A DNA stretch of 64,000 bases from Sphingosinicella microcystinivorans (lineage in GTDB: Bacteria > Pseudomonadota > Alphaproteobacteria > Sphingomonadales > Sphingomonadaceae), in the NCBI RefSeq assembly GCF_027941835.1, contig NZ_CP116005.1, positions 1,937,501 through 2,001,500 of the forward strand, read 5' to 3'. This document shows positions 45,944 to 54,537 of the stretch, piece by piece. Numbering within the stretch: position 1 is the stretch's first letter; each line of letters opens with the position of its first letter. Under the pieces are notes generated by a model. The model was not told where the DNA came from, made no database searches, and was given only the letters and a program-made list of their open reading frames with translations. The position numbers and the translations under genes were made by a program.

Positions 45944-46603
45944 TCAGGCGGCGATTGACTGCAATGCGAGGCGGGACAGAATCGTATCGGCTTCCGTCCT
46001 TTGCAGCCAGTCGGGGCTGACATCGACGAAAAGCACGTTTGCGTGCCGGTCGAGCAGCAGCACCGCAGGCTGCGGCAATTCCCACGTGCCCGTGCCGGTC
46101 GCGGCGCCGATCCAGTTGTCGCCCGGTTTTACGGCAGGCTTGTCCTCCGGTTCGAAGGTGATGCCGAGGCGTCGGCCGAGCGCGTTGTCGCGATCGGATG
46201 CGACGGTGAAGCCGAGATCGTGGCGCTTTCCGATGTCGAGGCGTTCCGGGACCTGCGGGCTGATGGCGACGAGGCGCACACCGTTCGCCTTCAGCGCGGG
46301 CCAGAGTTGCCGGTCGTAGTACGGAAGCGCCAGGTTGCAGGCCGGGCAGCCGGAGTAGCGGAAGAAGACGAGAACGGCGGGGCCATTTTCGAGCAAGGCG
46401 TCGCGCGTCAGGATCGTGCCGTCGGGTTCGACGAGTTCGAAGGGTGCGACGGTGTCGCCGGGCCGGACGTGGCGTGCCGGATCGTACTTGCGGACGAGCG
46501 TCTCGCGCTGGGCGATGTTGCGCTGCAATTGTTCAGGCGGCCACTCCCTTTCGCGCTGGGCGTGGAGGGCGGCAAACTGTGCGTTCAAACTTTCCGTTGT
46601 CAC
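45944..46603 (-). CDS. Peroxiredoxin-like (AhpC/TSA) redoxin
   Basis: A 219-residue thioredoxin-fold protein (GTG start). The active-site strand is VLVFFRYSGCPACNLALPYYD, with a CxxC in place of the single peroxidatic cysteine, then VRLVAISPQVPERLDIGKRHDLGFTVASD. This matches the AhpC/TSA-like redoxin subgroup. It lies downstream of LysR2 on the same strand across a 133-bp gap in which nothing convincing was seen. It probably protects from peroxide or reduces thiols, fitting the sulfur genes nearby. Confidence 0.88.
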   Translation of the reverse strand: MTTESLNAQFAALHAQREREWPPEQLQRNIAQRETLVRKYDPARHVRPGDTVAPFELVEPDGTILTRDALLENGPAVLVFFRYSGCPACNLALPYYDRQLWPALKANGVRLVAISPQVPERLDIGKRHDLGFTVASDRDNALGRRLGITFEPEDKPAVKPGDNWIGAATGTGTWELPQPAVLLLDRHANVLFVDVSPDWLQRTEADTILSRLALQSIAA

Positions 46604-46736
46604 TTCCCGTTCCGATCGGCTCGTTGTGTCCTGGCCTGCCGGGGCCGGAGGCTGACGGGAACGCTATCGGCGAACGGCGCGCACGAGAAACGAGTAGCGG
46701 TCGCGGACCCATGATGATTTTCAATAGAAGCCGCTT

Positions 46737-47573
46737 TCAAAGCTGGCTGATGGTTTCCCTTGCAAGGTCCGCCAGCCGCTGCGTGACGGCATCGAGGCCG
46801 TCGGATGTCTGGAGTATGCAGGCGACCTTGGGGAGCGCGGGCATCGCGGCGTCAAGCGTCGGCAGGCTGTCGTTGATGAACAGGTGCGTGCGGCACGTGA
46901 CGCCCAGCCCCGCCTTCACCGCTGCGCGGAGGGACGACAGATTGGGCGTCTCCACGGTGATGCGATACGGCCGGCCTTCGTCCTCGAGGCTCCGGATCGC
47001 GGCTTCGCGAAAGCGGCAGGGCTTTTCCAGAACGGCCAGCGGGACGACATTGCGGCGGGCGAGATCGGCGTCGCCGTACCACTGCATGGGTGCGACGGCG
47101 ATGGCGTTGGGATCGTTTCCGGCGGAGAAGCCGAGCAGGATGTCGAGCTGGCGGCGCTCCATCAGCGTCTGCAATTCAGCGGTGCCTGCAACGCGCGCGA
47201 AGATCTGCGCGTCCGGGTGCAGCTCGGCAAAGCGGGCGAGGAGGCCGGTCAGCAACGTGTCGGCGAAATCCTGGACCATGCCGACGCGCGCGGGGCCCGC
47301 GAACCGCCCGGCGCTGACCGCCGCGACGGCTTCGTCGTGCAGGACCAGCACGCGGCGCGCATAGTCGAGGAGCAGTTCGCCCGCCGCCGTCAGGCTCAGC
47401 CGCCGGCCTTCGCGCAGGAACAGCGTCTGCTGCACGAGTTCCTCGAGCCGCTTGATCTGGAGGCTGAGCGCGGACTGCGTGACGAAGACCTGCTCGGAGG
47501 CATTCAGCATGGAGCCGGTGTCCACGATCGCCACGAAGCTGCGGAGCAGGTTGGTAGGCAGGTTGACCGGCAT
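46737..47573 (-). CDS. LysR-family regulator 2, probable sulfur regulator
   Basis: 278 residues from ATG 47573. A frame open to a TTG at 47639 exists, but a good promoter (TTGACA, 17 bp, GATATA) covers that stretch, so the shorter start is chosen. Helix-turn-helix: NLLRSFVAIVDTGSMLNASEQVFVTQSALSLQIKRLEELV. The substrate-binding domain is complete. It is divergent from a sulfonate-type ABC operon with a T-N11-A palindrome in between, so it probably controls that operon. Confidence 0.9.
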   Translation of the reverse strand: MPVNLPTNLLRSFVAIVDTGSMLNASEQVFVTQSALSLQIKRLEELVQQTLFLREGRRLSLTAAGELLLDYARRVLVLHDEAVAAVSAGRFAGPARVGMVQDFADTLLTGLLARFAELHPDAQIFARVAGTAELQTLMERRQLDILLGFSAGNDPNAIAVAPMQWYGDADLARRNVVPLAVLEKPCRFREAAIRSLEDEGRPYRITVETPNLSSLRAAVKAGLGVTCRTHLFINDSLPTLDAAMPALPKVACILQTSDGLDAVTQRLADLARETISQL

Positions 47574-47617
47574 CTGGCTGGCGATTTCCGTGGCAGGGGG
47601 CGCATTTTGCGGGGGCG

Positions 47618-47646
47618 TATATCCCGGCCTGATCGGCAAATGTCAA
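47618..47646 (-). promoter_or_regulatory. Promoter of LysR regulator 2
   Basis: On the minus strand: TTGACA (47646-47641), exactly 17 bp, GATATA (47623-47618). Transcription would start near 47610, which fits translation from 47573 rather than 47639. Confidence 0.6.
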
Positions 47647-47682
47647 GTTTTTTAGTAGAGATTTTGTCGGCCATGACAAGAG

Positions 47683-47696
47683 TGAATCGGGATTCA
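47683..47696. promoter_or_regulatory. LysR-type binding box
   Basis: TGAATCGGGATTCA, a 6-2-6 palindrome of the T-N11-A form, lies between the divergent LysR2 gene and the sulfur ABC operon. Confidence 0.55.
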
Positions 47697-47790
47697 TGGT
47701 AACAAGCTGTAAGACAAGGAAGAATTCTTGGATTGAGGATATCTTCCATCCCTTATGAGTTCTTCCAATAGATGGTTTTCCTGAATTCAA

Positions 47791-47810
47791 TTGAATCAGT
47801 AGACAATATC
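47791..47810 (+). promoter_or_regulatory. Sulfur-operon promoter element, copy 1
   Basis: ATTGAATCAGTAGACAATAT lies 49 bp before the ABC permease start. Its first 15 bases recur with one change at 58096-58110 upstream of TonB receptor 4. A shared regulator of both sulfur units is inferred. Confidence 0.5.
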
Positions 47811-47858
47811 TGGCTCCCTTCGGCTCGAATACGGAATCGTTGAGGAAGAGGTCGAAGA

Positions 47859-48641
47859 ATGTCCCTTTTGCCGCAGGTCGGGCGGCTGATCAGCCGGGCG
47901 CGATGGCTGTCGCCTTTGCTCCTCCTCCTCCTTTGGGAAGCGGGGTCGCAGACCGGCCTGATTCCGGAGCGCACGCTGGCGGCGCCGTCAGCGGTGATCG
48001 GTACGATGTTCGATCTCGTGCGGTCCGGCGAGCTGCCTGCGAACCTGTTGGTGTCGTTCGGGCGCGCGGCGCTCGGGCTGCTGATCGGCGTCGCGCTCGG
48101 CATCGTGCTGGGCCTCGTCGCAGGGCTTTCCCGTTCCGGGGAGGTGGCGATTGATCCGCTGATGCAGATCAAGCGCACGATCCCCGCGCTGGCGCTGACG
48201 CCCCTGTTCATCGTCTGGTTCGGCATCGGGGAGACGCCGAAGATCGCGCTCATCGCGTTCGCGACGGTGTTCCCGGTCTATCTCAATCTCTACAGCGGGA
48301 TTCGCAGCGTCGATGTCAGGCTGCTCGACGCGGCGCGCAGCTTCGGGCTCAGCCGCCTCGAGCAGGTCTGGCATGTCGTCCTGCCCGGCGCCTTGCCGTC
48401 GCTGCTCGTCGGGCTGCGCTACGCCCTGTCGGTTTCCATCCTGGTGCTCGTGGTGGCGGAGCAGATCAATGCCTCCGCCGGTCTCGGGTTCCTCATCAAC
48501 AATGCGCGCGATTTCCTGCGCACCGACATCATCGTCGTGTGCCTGATGGTCTACGCGCTGCTCGGACTCGGAGCCGATTGGCTCGTGCGGACCCTTGAAA
48601 GCCGGGCGCTGGTCTGGCGGCCCAGTATCGTGGAGCGATGA
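47859..48641 (+). CDS. ssuC: Sulfonate-type ABC transporter permease
   Basis: A 260-residue inner-membrane permease with about six membrane segments and the EAA loop LLDAARSFGLSRLEQVWHVVLPGALPSLLVGLRY typical of SsuC/TauC. GAGGAAGAGG precedes the ATG. With the ATPase and binding protein in the same operon it forms an importer for sulfonates or similar organosulfur anions. Overlaps the ATPase gene by 4 bp. The substrate could also be another oxyanion, but the neighbouring sulfur genes support sulfonate. Confidence 0.88.
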   Translation: MSLLPQVGRLISRARWLSPLLLLLLWEAGSQTGLIPERTLAAPSAVIGTMFDLVRSGELPANLLVSFGRAALGLLIGVALGIVLGLVAGLSRSGEVAIDPLMQIKRTIPALALTPLFIVWFGIGETPKIALIAFATVFPVYLNLYSGIRSVDVRLLDAARSFGLSRLEQVWHVVLPGALPSLLVGLRYALSVSILVLVVAEQINASAGLGFLINNARDFLRTDIIVVCLMVYALLGLGADWLVRTLESRALVWRPSIVER

Positions 48642-49447
48642 TCATGGATGCACGTCTCGGACTCGTTGCAGGCAGTTCGCTTCCCGCCGCCGATGCGGCC
48701 GCGCCGGTCGTCCGGCTCCGGAATTTCGAACGCCGTTTCGGCGAGAACACGATCATCAGCGGGCTCGATCTCGATATTGCGCCCGGTGAGTTCGTGGCGC
48801 TGCTCGGCCGCTCGGGCAGCGGGAAGACCACGCTGCTGAGGACGCTGGCGGGGCTTGACGATGTGCGGTTGCAGGACGTGAACGTACCCGCATCGCGCGC
48901 CGTCGTCTTTCAGGATGCCCGTCTGCTGCCGTGGAAACGGGTCTGGCAGAACGTCGCGCTCGGGCTGGGCGGGAAGGATGTCCGCAGTCGGGCGGAGACG
49001 GCGCTGAAGGAGGTCGACCTCGGGCACCGGCTGGATGCGTGGCCGCTCACGCTTTCGGGCGGCGAGGCGCAGCGCACGGCGCTTGCGCGCGCGCTGGTCC
49101 GGGAGCCGAAGCTGCTCCTCCTCGACGAACCGTTCGCCGCGCTCGACGCGCTCACGCGGCACAGGATGCACGACCTCGTCCTGTCGCTCTGGCGCGCGCA
49201 CCAGCCCGCCGTGCTGCTCGTCACGCACGATGTCGACGAGGCGATCGCGCTCGCCGACCGTATTCTCGTCCTCGACGGCGGGCGCATCGTGGCGGCGGAG
49301 CGCATCGCCACGCCGCGCGGCGAGCGTGCGGGGCTGACGCGGGGCCTGCGCGAGCAACTGCTCGGCAAGCTCGGCAATGGAAGCCATGAAGACGGAGTGG
49401 TCCCGTTCGGCAAGGCGGCCGCGCGCGCGGCGGAGGCGCGTCGGTGA
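48638..49447 (+). CDS. ssuB: Sulfonate-type ABC transporter ATPase
   Basis: A 269-residue ATPase: Walker A LLGRSGSGKTTLL, signature LSGGEAQRTALARALV, Walker B LLLLDEPFAALD and the switch histidine in LLVTHDVDEAIALADR. SsuB/TauB type. It drives the permease at 47859. The start overlaps the permease stop and its own stop overlaps the cysteine-dioxygenase-like gene. Confidence 0.9.
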   Translation: MIMDARLGLVAGSSLPAADAAAPVVRLRNFERRFGENTIISGLDLDIAPGEFVALLGRSGSGKTTLLRTLAGLDDVRLQDVNVPASRAVVFQDARLLPWKRVWQNVALGLGGKDVRSRAETALKEVDLGHRLDAWPLTLSGGEAQRTALARALVREPKLLLLDEPFAALDALTRHRMHDLVLSLWRAHQPAVLLVTHDVDEAIALADRILVLDGGRIVAAERIATPRGERAGLTRGLREQLLGKLGNGSHEDGVVPFGKAAARAAEARR

Positions 49448-50058
49448 ACGCCGTCACGACCATAGCGCCGGCCGTCGACATCACGCCGCTCAGGGGGTTC
49501 GTCACGAGCTTCGCCGAGCTCCTCTCCGGAACGCGCGACGAGCGGGCCATTCTCGATTCCGGGCACGCGCTCCTGCAGCGGCTCGTCTCGCGCGACGACT
49601 GGCTGCCGCCCGCCTACGCCCGGCCGAGCGCGGAACGCTATCAGCAGTATCTCCTGCACTGCGACAGCCGCGAGCGGTTCTCCGTGGTGAGCTTCGTGTG
49701 GGGGCCGGGGCAATCGACGCCGGTCCACGACCATCGCGTATGGGGCCTCGTCGGCGTGCTGCGCGGCAGCGAACGCGTGGAGCCGTTCGAACGGGACGGT
49801 ACAGGGCGGCTGCGGCATCGGGGAGAAGCGGAAATCCTGAAGGCCGGATCGGTGGACAGCTTCAGCCCGAGGACCGGGGATATCCACCGCGTTTCCAACG
49901 CGCTCGCCGATCAGGTTTCCATCAGCATCCACGTGTACGGCGCCAATATCGGCGCGGTCGAGCGCGCGACCTATGCCGAGGACGGCACGGAGAAGCCGTT
50001 CATTTCCGGATACGCGAACACGACGCTTCCAAACCTCTGGGACCGTTCGCGCGGATGA
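49444..50058 (+). CDS. Cysteine-dioxygenase-type thiol dioxygenase
   Basis: A 204-residue cupin of the cysteine dioxygenase family (CDO/3-mercaptopropionate dioxygenase). Iron ligands are in PVHDHRVWGLVGVLRG (two His) and GDIHRVSN (third His), followed by SISIHVYGANIG. It oxidises a thiol to a sulfinate with O2. Finding it inside a sulfonate uptake operon suggests handling of thiol intermediates such as cysteine or mercaptopropionate. Overlaps both neighbours by 4 bp. Confidence 0.88.
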   Translation: MNAVTTIAPAVDITPLRGFVTSFAELLSGTRDERAILDSGHALLQRLVSRDDWLPPAYARPSAERYQQYLLHCDSRERFSVVSFVWGPGQSTPVHDHRVWGLVGVLRGSERVEPFERDGTGRLRHRGEAEILKAGSVDSFSPRTGDIHRVSNALADQVSISIHVYGANIGAVERATYAEDGTEKPFISGYANTTLPNLWDRSRG

Positions 50059-51287
50059 GCGTGGAGCCTGTTTCGGTTCGCCGCGCGCTGCTTGCGCGGC
50101 AGGAGATCGCGATCCTCGACGTGCGCGAGGAAGCGGCCTTCGCGCGCGGGCATCCCCTGTTCGCCGCGCAGATTCCGCTCGCGCGCATCGAGGCGGAGGC
50201 GCGCTGGCGGATCCCGAAGCCCGATACGCGGATCGTCGTCTACGATGACGGCGAAGGTCTCGCGGACGAAGCGGCGGAGCGCCTGCGCGCGTTCGGCTTC
50301 GGCAATGTCGCGCGGCTTGCGGGCGGGCTCGGCGGCTGGCGCCGCGCGGGCTACGAGCTGTTCGAGGACGTCAACAGCTATTCCAAGGCGTTCGGCGAAC
50401 TCGTCGAGCACCGGCGGCATACCCCGTCGCTGATCGCCGAGGAGGTGCAGGCGCTGATCCGCGAGAAGGCGGACATCGCCATCCTCGACGCGCGCCGCTT
50501 CGATGAATACCGCACGATGAGCATCCCGACCGGAGTCAGCGTGCCCGGCGCGGAGCTGGTGCTCGCCGCGGCGGCCGTGGCGCCCGATCCCGACACGACG
50601 ATCATCGTCAATTGCGCCGGGCGCACGCGCAGCATCATCGGCACGCAGTCGCTGATCAACGCCGGCGTGCCGAACCCGGTCTATGCGCTCCGGAACGGCA
50701 CCATCGGCTGGACGCTCGCCGGGCAGGGCCTCGAGGCCGGGCAGGAGAGGCGCGCGCCCGAAATCGACATCGCCGGCGCGGAGCAGGCGCGGATCAAGGC
50801 GCGCAACGTCGCCTACCGGGCGGGCGTGAAACGGCTGACGCCGGACGATCTCGATGCGCTGAAGGCGGATACGTCGCGAACGCTTTATCTCTACGACGTG
50901 CGCCAGCCTGCCGCCTATGAAGCCGGGCACCTGCCGGGATTCCGCAATGCGCAGGGCGGCCAGCTCGTGCAGGAGACCGATCACTACGCGCCCGTGCGCG
51001 GCGCGCGCATCGTGCTGTCCGACGATCGCGGCGCGCGCGCCGACATGACCGCCTCGTGGCTCGCGCAAATGGGGTGGGAAGTCTACGTCCTCGACGCCGA
51101 CTTCGCGAATGCGACCCAGACCGGCCCGGACGGTGCGCCGCCGCCGCGCGGCCCGGAGGGGCGCTACAAGCGGCCCTACGAAGGCACGGACAACAAGGCC
51201 GCCGCGATGCAGGCCTATCTCGATTGGGAATTCGGCCTCGTCGATCAGCTCGCGCGCGACGGCACGCACGGTTTCTTCGTCATCTAG
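50055..51287 (+). CDS. Triple rhodanese-domain protein
   Basis: 410 residues from ATG 50055; the open frame upstream to 49377 lies in the dioxygenase region and is rejected. Three rhodanese domains are seen: about 5-100 (IAILDVREEAAFARGH ... RIVVYDDGEG), 115-235 (IAILDARRFDEYRTM ... IIVNCAGRTRSIIG) and 265-365 (LYLYDVRQPAAYEAGH ... RIVLSDDRGA). Only the middle one keeps the catalytic cysteine; the outer two have aspartate in its place. It probably moves or senses sulfane sulfur released by the dioxygenase and monooxygenases around it. Confidence 0.88.
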   Translation: MSVEPVSVRRALLARQEIAILDVREEAAFARGHPLFAAQIPLARIEAEARWRIPKPDTRIVVYDDGEGLADEAAERLRAFGFGNVARLAGGLGGWRRAGYELFEDVNSYSKAFGELVEHRRHTPSLIAEEVQALIREKADIAILDARRFDEYRTMSIPTGVSVPGAELVLAAAAVAPDPDTTIIVNCAGRTRSIIGTQSLINAGVPNPVYALRNGTIGWTLAGQGLEAGQERRAPEIDIAGAEQARIKARNVAYRAGVKRLTPDDLDALKADTSRTLYLYDVRQPAAYEAGHLPGFRNAQGGQLVQETDHYAPVRGARIVLSDDRGARADMTASWLAQMGWEVYVLDADFANATQTGPDGAPPPRGPEGRYKRPYEGTDNKAAAMQAYLDWEFGLVDQLARDGTHGFFVI

Positions 51288-51309
51288 CGGACTGAAAAGG
51301 ACACAGGAC

Positions 51310-52398
51310 ATGAGCGTGAAATTCATCGGCTACATCGGTTTCAACGACAGCTCGGAGCTGCACGCGGGCGTGCGCAGCCGCGTGCTCGACCGCAGCTACG
51401 TGGAAGCTGCGGCAAAGGCGCAGGAAGAGGGCGGCTTCGACCGCGTGCTGATCCCGTTCGGCTCCAACACGCCGGAAAGCCAGATCGTCGCGGCCTACGC
51501 CTCGGCGATCACGACGAAGCTCGGATTCCTCGTCGCGCACCGCCCCGGCTTCACGCAGCCGACCGTGGCGGCGCGGCAGCTCGCGACGCTCGACCAGTTG
51601 AGCGGCGGGCGCGTCGCCGTCCACATCATCACCGGCGGCGCCGACGAGGAGATGGCGCGGGACGGCGATACCGGCACCACCAAGGCGGAGCGCTACGCGC
51701 GCACGGACGAATATATCGACATCCTGCGGCAGGAATGGACGGCGGCGAAGCCGTTCGATCACAAGGGCCGCTTCTACGACGTGAAGGGCGCGTTCAGTTC
51801 GGTGAAGCCGGACAATCTGCCCGTGTTCTTCGGCGGGTCCTCGGACGAGGCGATCGACGTCGCCGGCCGCCATGCGGACGTCTATGCGCTGTGGGGCGAA
51901 ACGCTGGAGCAGGTCGGCGAGATCGTCCGCCGCGTGCGGACCTCGGCGGCGCGGCACGGGCGTCATCCGGGCTTCTCGCTGTCGCTGCGGCCGGTGATCG
52001 CCGACACCGAGGAAGCGGCGTGGAAGAAGGCGCGCGAGATCGAGGACCGGGTGCGCGCCAACCGGGAGGCCGCCAGCCTGCCGACGAGCGGACACCGCCC
52101 GCCCAATGCCGGGTCGCTCAGGCTTCTGGAAACCGCGACGGGCAATCGCCGCGACGCGCGGCTCTGGACCGGCGTCGCGGCGCTGACCGGCGCGGCCGGG
52201 AACAGCACGGGCCTCGTCGGCACGCCGGAGCAGGTCGCCGATGCGCTACTCGATTATTACGACATCGGCATCGACCATTTCCTCATCCGCGGTTTCGAGC
52301 CGCTCAAGGATTCGATCCAGTACGGCCGGGACCTGATCCCGCTGGTGCGCGAGCGCGTTGCGGCGCGGGCCGCGTCGCAGACGGCCATCGCGAGCTGA
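51310..52398 (+). CDS. Flavin-dependent alkanesulfonate-type monooxygenase
   Basis: 362 residues from ATG 51310; the frame upstream to 51109 is the rhodanese gene. A luciferase-like (LLM) enzyme similar to SsuD and SfnG: FDRVLIPFGSNTPESQIVAAYASAITTKLGFLVAHRPGFTQPTVAARQLATLDQLSGGRVAVHIITGG, and a C-terminal GIDHFLIRGFEPLKDSIQ. It would use reduced FMN and O2 to release sulfite from an alkanesulfonate. No flavin reductase gene of the SsuE type is nearby, so that partner must be elsewhere. Confidence 0.9.
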   Translation: MSVKFIGYIGFNDSSELHAGVRSRVLDRSYVEAAAKAQEEGGFDRVLIPFGSNTPESQIVAAYASAITTKLGFLVAHRPGFTQPTVAARQLATLDQLSGGRVAVHIITGGADEEMARDGDTGTTKAERYARTDEYIDILRQEWTAAKPFDHKGRFYDVKGAFSSVKPDNLPVFFGGSSDEAIDVAGRHADVYALWGETLEQVGEIVRRVRTSAARHGRHPGFSLSLRPVIADTEEAAWKKAREIEDRVRANREAASLPTSGHRPPNAGSLRLLETATGNRRDARLWTGVAALTGAAGNSTGLVGTPEQVADALLDYYDIGIDHFLIRGFEPLKDSIQYGRDLIPLVRERVAARAASQTAIAS

Positions 52399-52399
52399 G

Positions 52400-53404
52400 A
52401 TGGCGGACGCAAGGAGCGTGAAGGGCTGGATTGTCGCTGCTGTCGCCGCGGCGCTCGTCGTCGCGGCGGGCGCGGCATTCCTGCTGCGCGGCGACGCCTC
52501 CGGCGACGTGCTGCGCGTCGCCAACCAGCGCGGCTCGACGAAATCCATGATGATCGCCGCGGGCGTGCTCCGGGATGCGCCCTACCGTGTCGAATGGTCG
52601 GAGTTCCCCGCGGCCCAGCATCTTCTGGAAGCGCTCGGAAGCGGGGCGGTCGATCTCGGTCTCGCGGGCGATGCGCCGTTCATCTTCGCCTATCAGAGCG
52701 GCAGCCCGATCAAGGCCGTCGGCGCCCAGGTCACGCAGGCGCGTCTGCCGGGCGGGCTGGCGATCGTGGTACGGAAGGAGTCGCCCGTAAACAGCTTCCG
52801 CGACCTTGCCGGCAAGCGGATCGCGACGACGCGCGGTTCCGTGGGGCATCATCTGGTGCTGGAGGCGCTCGAGCGGGAAGGGCTGGAGGCGGACGATGTG
52901 GTCACGGTCTTCCTGCCGCCCGGCGACGCCAAGGCGGCTTTCGATCGGGGCTCCATCGACGCGTGGGCGACGTGGGCGCCCTACACGACGCTCGCGATCG
53001 CCGAAGGCGCGCGCATTGTCGCGGACGGCAGCGCGTTCGGCCTCTCCGCGAGCTTCGAGATCGCCCATGTTTCGGCGATCGAACCGAAGCAGACCCTGAT
53101 CGAAGATTTCCTGCGGCGCGAGGGGCAAGCGCTCGCCTGGGTGCAGGCCAATCCGGAAACCTATGCCAAGGTGCTTTCCCGGGAAACGGGCCTGCCGATC
53201 GAGATCGCCCGCGAGGTCGTGGTGCGCAACAGGCGCGCCGCGGCGCCGATCGACGCGGCGATCATACGCCATGAACAGGCCATCGCCGACCGCTTCGCGC
53301 GAAACGGTATCCTGAAGGTCGGCCGTCCCGTATCGGAGGCTTTCGACACCCGGTTCTCCGACCGGATTTTCGCGGCCGGCGAAGAGGACGCCGCACGCGA
53401 CTGA
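52400..53404 (+). CDS. ssuA: Sulfonate-type ABC transporter substrate-binding protein
   Basis: 334 residues from ATG 52400. An N-terminal hydrophobic signal or anchor (WIVAAVAAALVVAAGAAFLL) precedes a periplasmic binding fold of the SsuA/NrtA/TauA type: LRVANQRGSTKSMMIAAGVL, EWSEFPAAQHLLEALGSGAVDLGLAGDAP and GKRIATTRGSVGHHLVLEALEREGL. No lipobox cysteine is seen, so it is probably tethered by the uncleaved helix or cleaved by signal peptidase I. It starts 1 bp after the monooxygenase stop. Confidence 0.88.
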   Translation: MADARSVKGWIVAAVAAALVVAAGAAFLLRGDASGDVLRVANQRGSTKSMMIAAGVLRDAPYRVEWSEFPAAQHLLEALGSGAVDLGLAGDAPFIFAYQSGSPIKAVGAQVTQARLPGGLAIVVRKESPVNSFRDLAGKRIATTRGSVGHHLVLEALEREGLEADDVVTVFLPPGDAKAAFDRGSIDAWATWAPYTTLAIAEGARIVADGSAFGLSASFEIAHVSAIEPKQTLIEDFLRREGQALAWVQANPETYAKVLSRETGLPIEIAREVVVRNRRAAAPIDAAIIRHEQAIADRFARNGILKVGRPVSEAFDTRFSDRIFAAGEEDAARD

Positions 53405-53411
53405 GGCGTTG

Positions 53412-53439
53412 CGGCGGCGCGGCCGATACCGCGCCGCCG
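53412..53439. terminator. GC-rich hairpin between convergent genes
   Basis: CGGCGGCGCGG (53412-53422), loop CCGATA, CCGCGCCGCCG (53429-53439): a perfect 11-bp stem between the ABC binding protein and the convergent TauD-type gene. It has no long T-run but its position suits a two-way terminator. Confidence 0.5.
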
Positions 53440-53449
53440 GATGCCGGCC

Positions 53450-54310
53450 TCAAAGGTCCGCGTAGAGCGGTTCGTCGGCGATCAGCACGCGTTCGAGAAG
53501 GCGCGGGAAGTCGCCGTAGTTGCGGACCGCGTAGTGCACGGCGGCGCGGTTGTCCCAGAACGCGACCGAATCGGGCTTCCACGAGAAGCGCACCTGGAAT
53601 TCCGGGCGCTTGTACTGGCGCAGGACCTCATCCAGAAGCTCGCGGCTCTCCGAAAGTTCGAGGCCGAGGATCTGCGGCTTCTGCGTGTAATTCACCCAGA
53701 GGACCTTCTGCCCGGTTTCGCGGTGCGTGCGCACGACGGGATGCGCGACGACCGGATAGTCGTGCCCCTTCGCGTTGAGCGCGGCGCGGAAATCGTGCGT
53801 GACGTGGAGCCCTTCGAGACGGGCCTTCAGATCGTCCGGCAACGCCTCGTAAGCGAGATTGGCATCCACCCAGATCGTGTCGCCGCCCGTTTCCGGCAAC
53901 GTGACGGCACGCAGCACCGCGCCCCATGTCGGGACGAGGCGCCAGCTCGTATCGGTGTGATACGCGTCTCCGGGCTTCACGTCGCGGGCGCGTTCCTTTT
54001 CGTATTTCGCGGCCTCGATCGCCGAGATCTGGTGAAGCGGCGCGATCTTCGGATCGCGCTTCGTGCTCGGGTGCGTGTAGAGTGGGCCGAATCGCGCCGC
54101 GAACGCGGCCTGGCTGGCGTTGTCGAGGCTCTGGTCGCGGAAGAAAACGACCTTGTGTTTCAGAACGGCGGCGCGAATCGCATCGCGCACCGCGTCGCTG
54201 ATCGGGCGGCTGAGGTCGATGCCGCCGATCTCCGCGCCGATGGTCGGCTGGAGCGGGCGAATATCGAGTTCGACATGGGATGACGGGGGAATGGCGAGTG
54301 CTTCAGTCAT
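53450..54310 (-). CDS. TauD/TfdA-family 2-oxoglutarate dioxygenase
   Basis: 286 residues from ATG 54310 (AAGGTG upstream); an in-frame start at 54358 is less likely. Iron ligands are in AYHTDTSW (HxD) and the late AAVHYAVRN; the 2-oxoglutarate arginine is in FPRLLERV. IGAEIGGIDLSRPI and FFRDQSL are typical of TauD and AtsK. It would cleave taurine or alkyl sulfate/sulfonate to sulfite or sulfate and an aldehyde. It is divergent from the aldo/keto reductase. Confidence 0.92.
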   Translation of the reverse strand: MTEALAIPPSSHVELDIRPLQPTIGAEIGGIDLSRPISDAVRDAIRAAVLKHKVVFFRDQSLDNASQAAFAARFGPLYTHPSTKRDPKIAPLHQISAIEAAKYEKERARDVKPGDAYHTDTSWRLVPTWGAVLRAVTLPETGGDTIWVDANLAYEALPDDLKARLEGLHVTHDFRAALNAKGHDYPVVAHPVVRTHRETGQKVLWVNYTQKPQILGLELSESRELLDEVLRQYKRPEFQVRFSWKPDSVAFWDNRAAVHYAVRNYGDFPRLLERVLIADEPLYADL

Positions 54311-54537
54311 GGGTTTCACCTTGCTGTGGATAGGGACGATTTCGAAGTCCATCGGCAAGGCTACGGAAGGAATTCACGGCCGTGTTATGAATAGTGGGTG
54401 GCGATCTATCAGTTTATCTGAAAGGCGCGCCATATTGGCTTTCGCGATAGGTTCATTTGCAGAATTGATACCGGCCGGTTTGCCTTTTCCGCCGCGACCT
54501 GCTTTTTCGGGGCGAACGACAGGAGCGCAGGAACCGG

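Noticed and set aside
47574-47639. Upstream TTG start for LysR regulator 2
   Set aside because: A strong promoter (TTGACA-17-GATATA) covers this stretch, so translation more likely begins at 47573.
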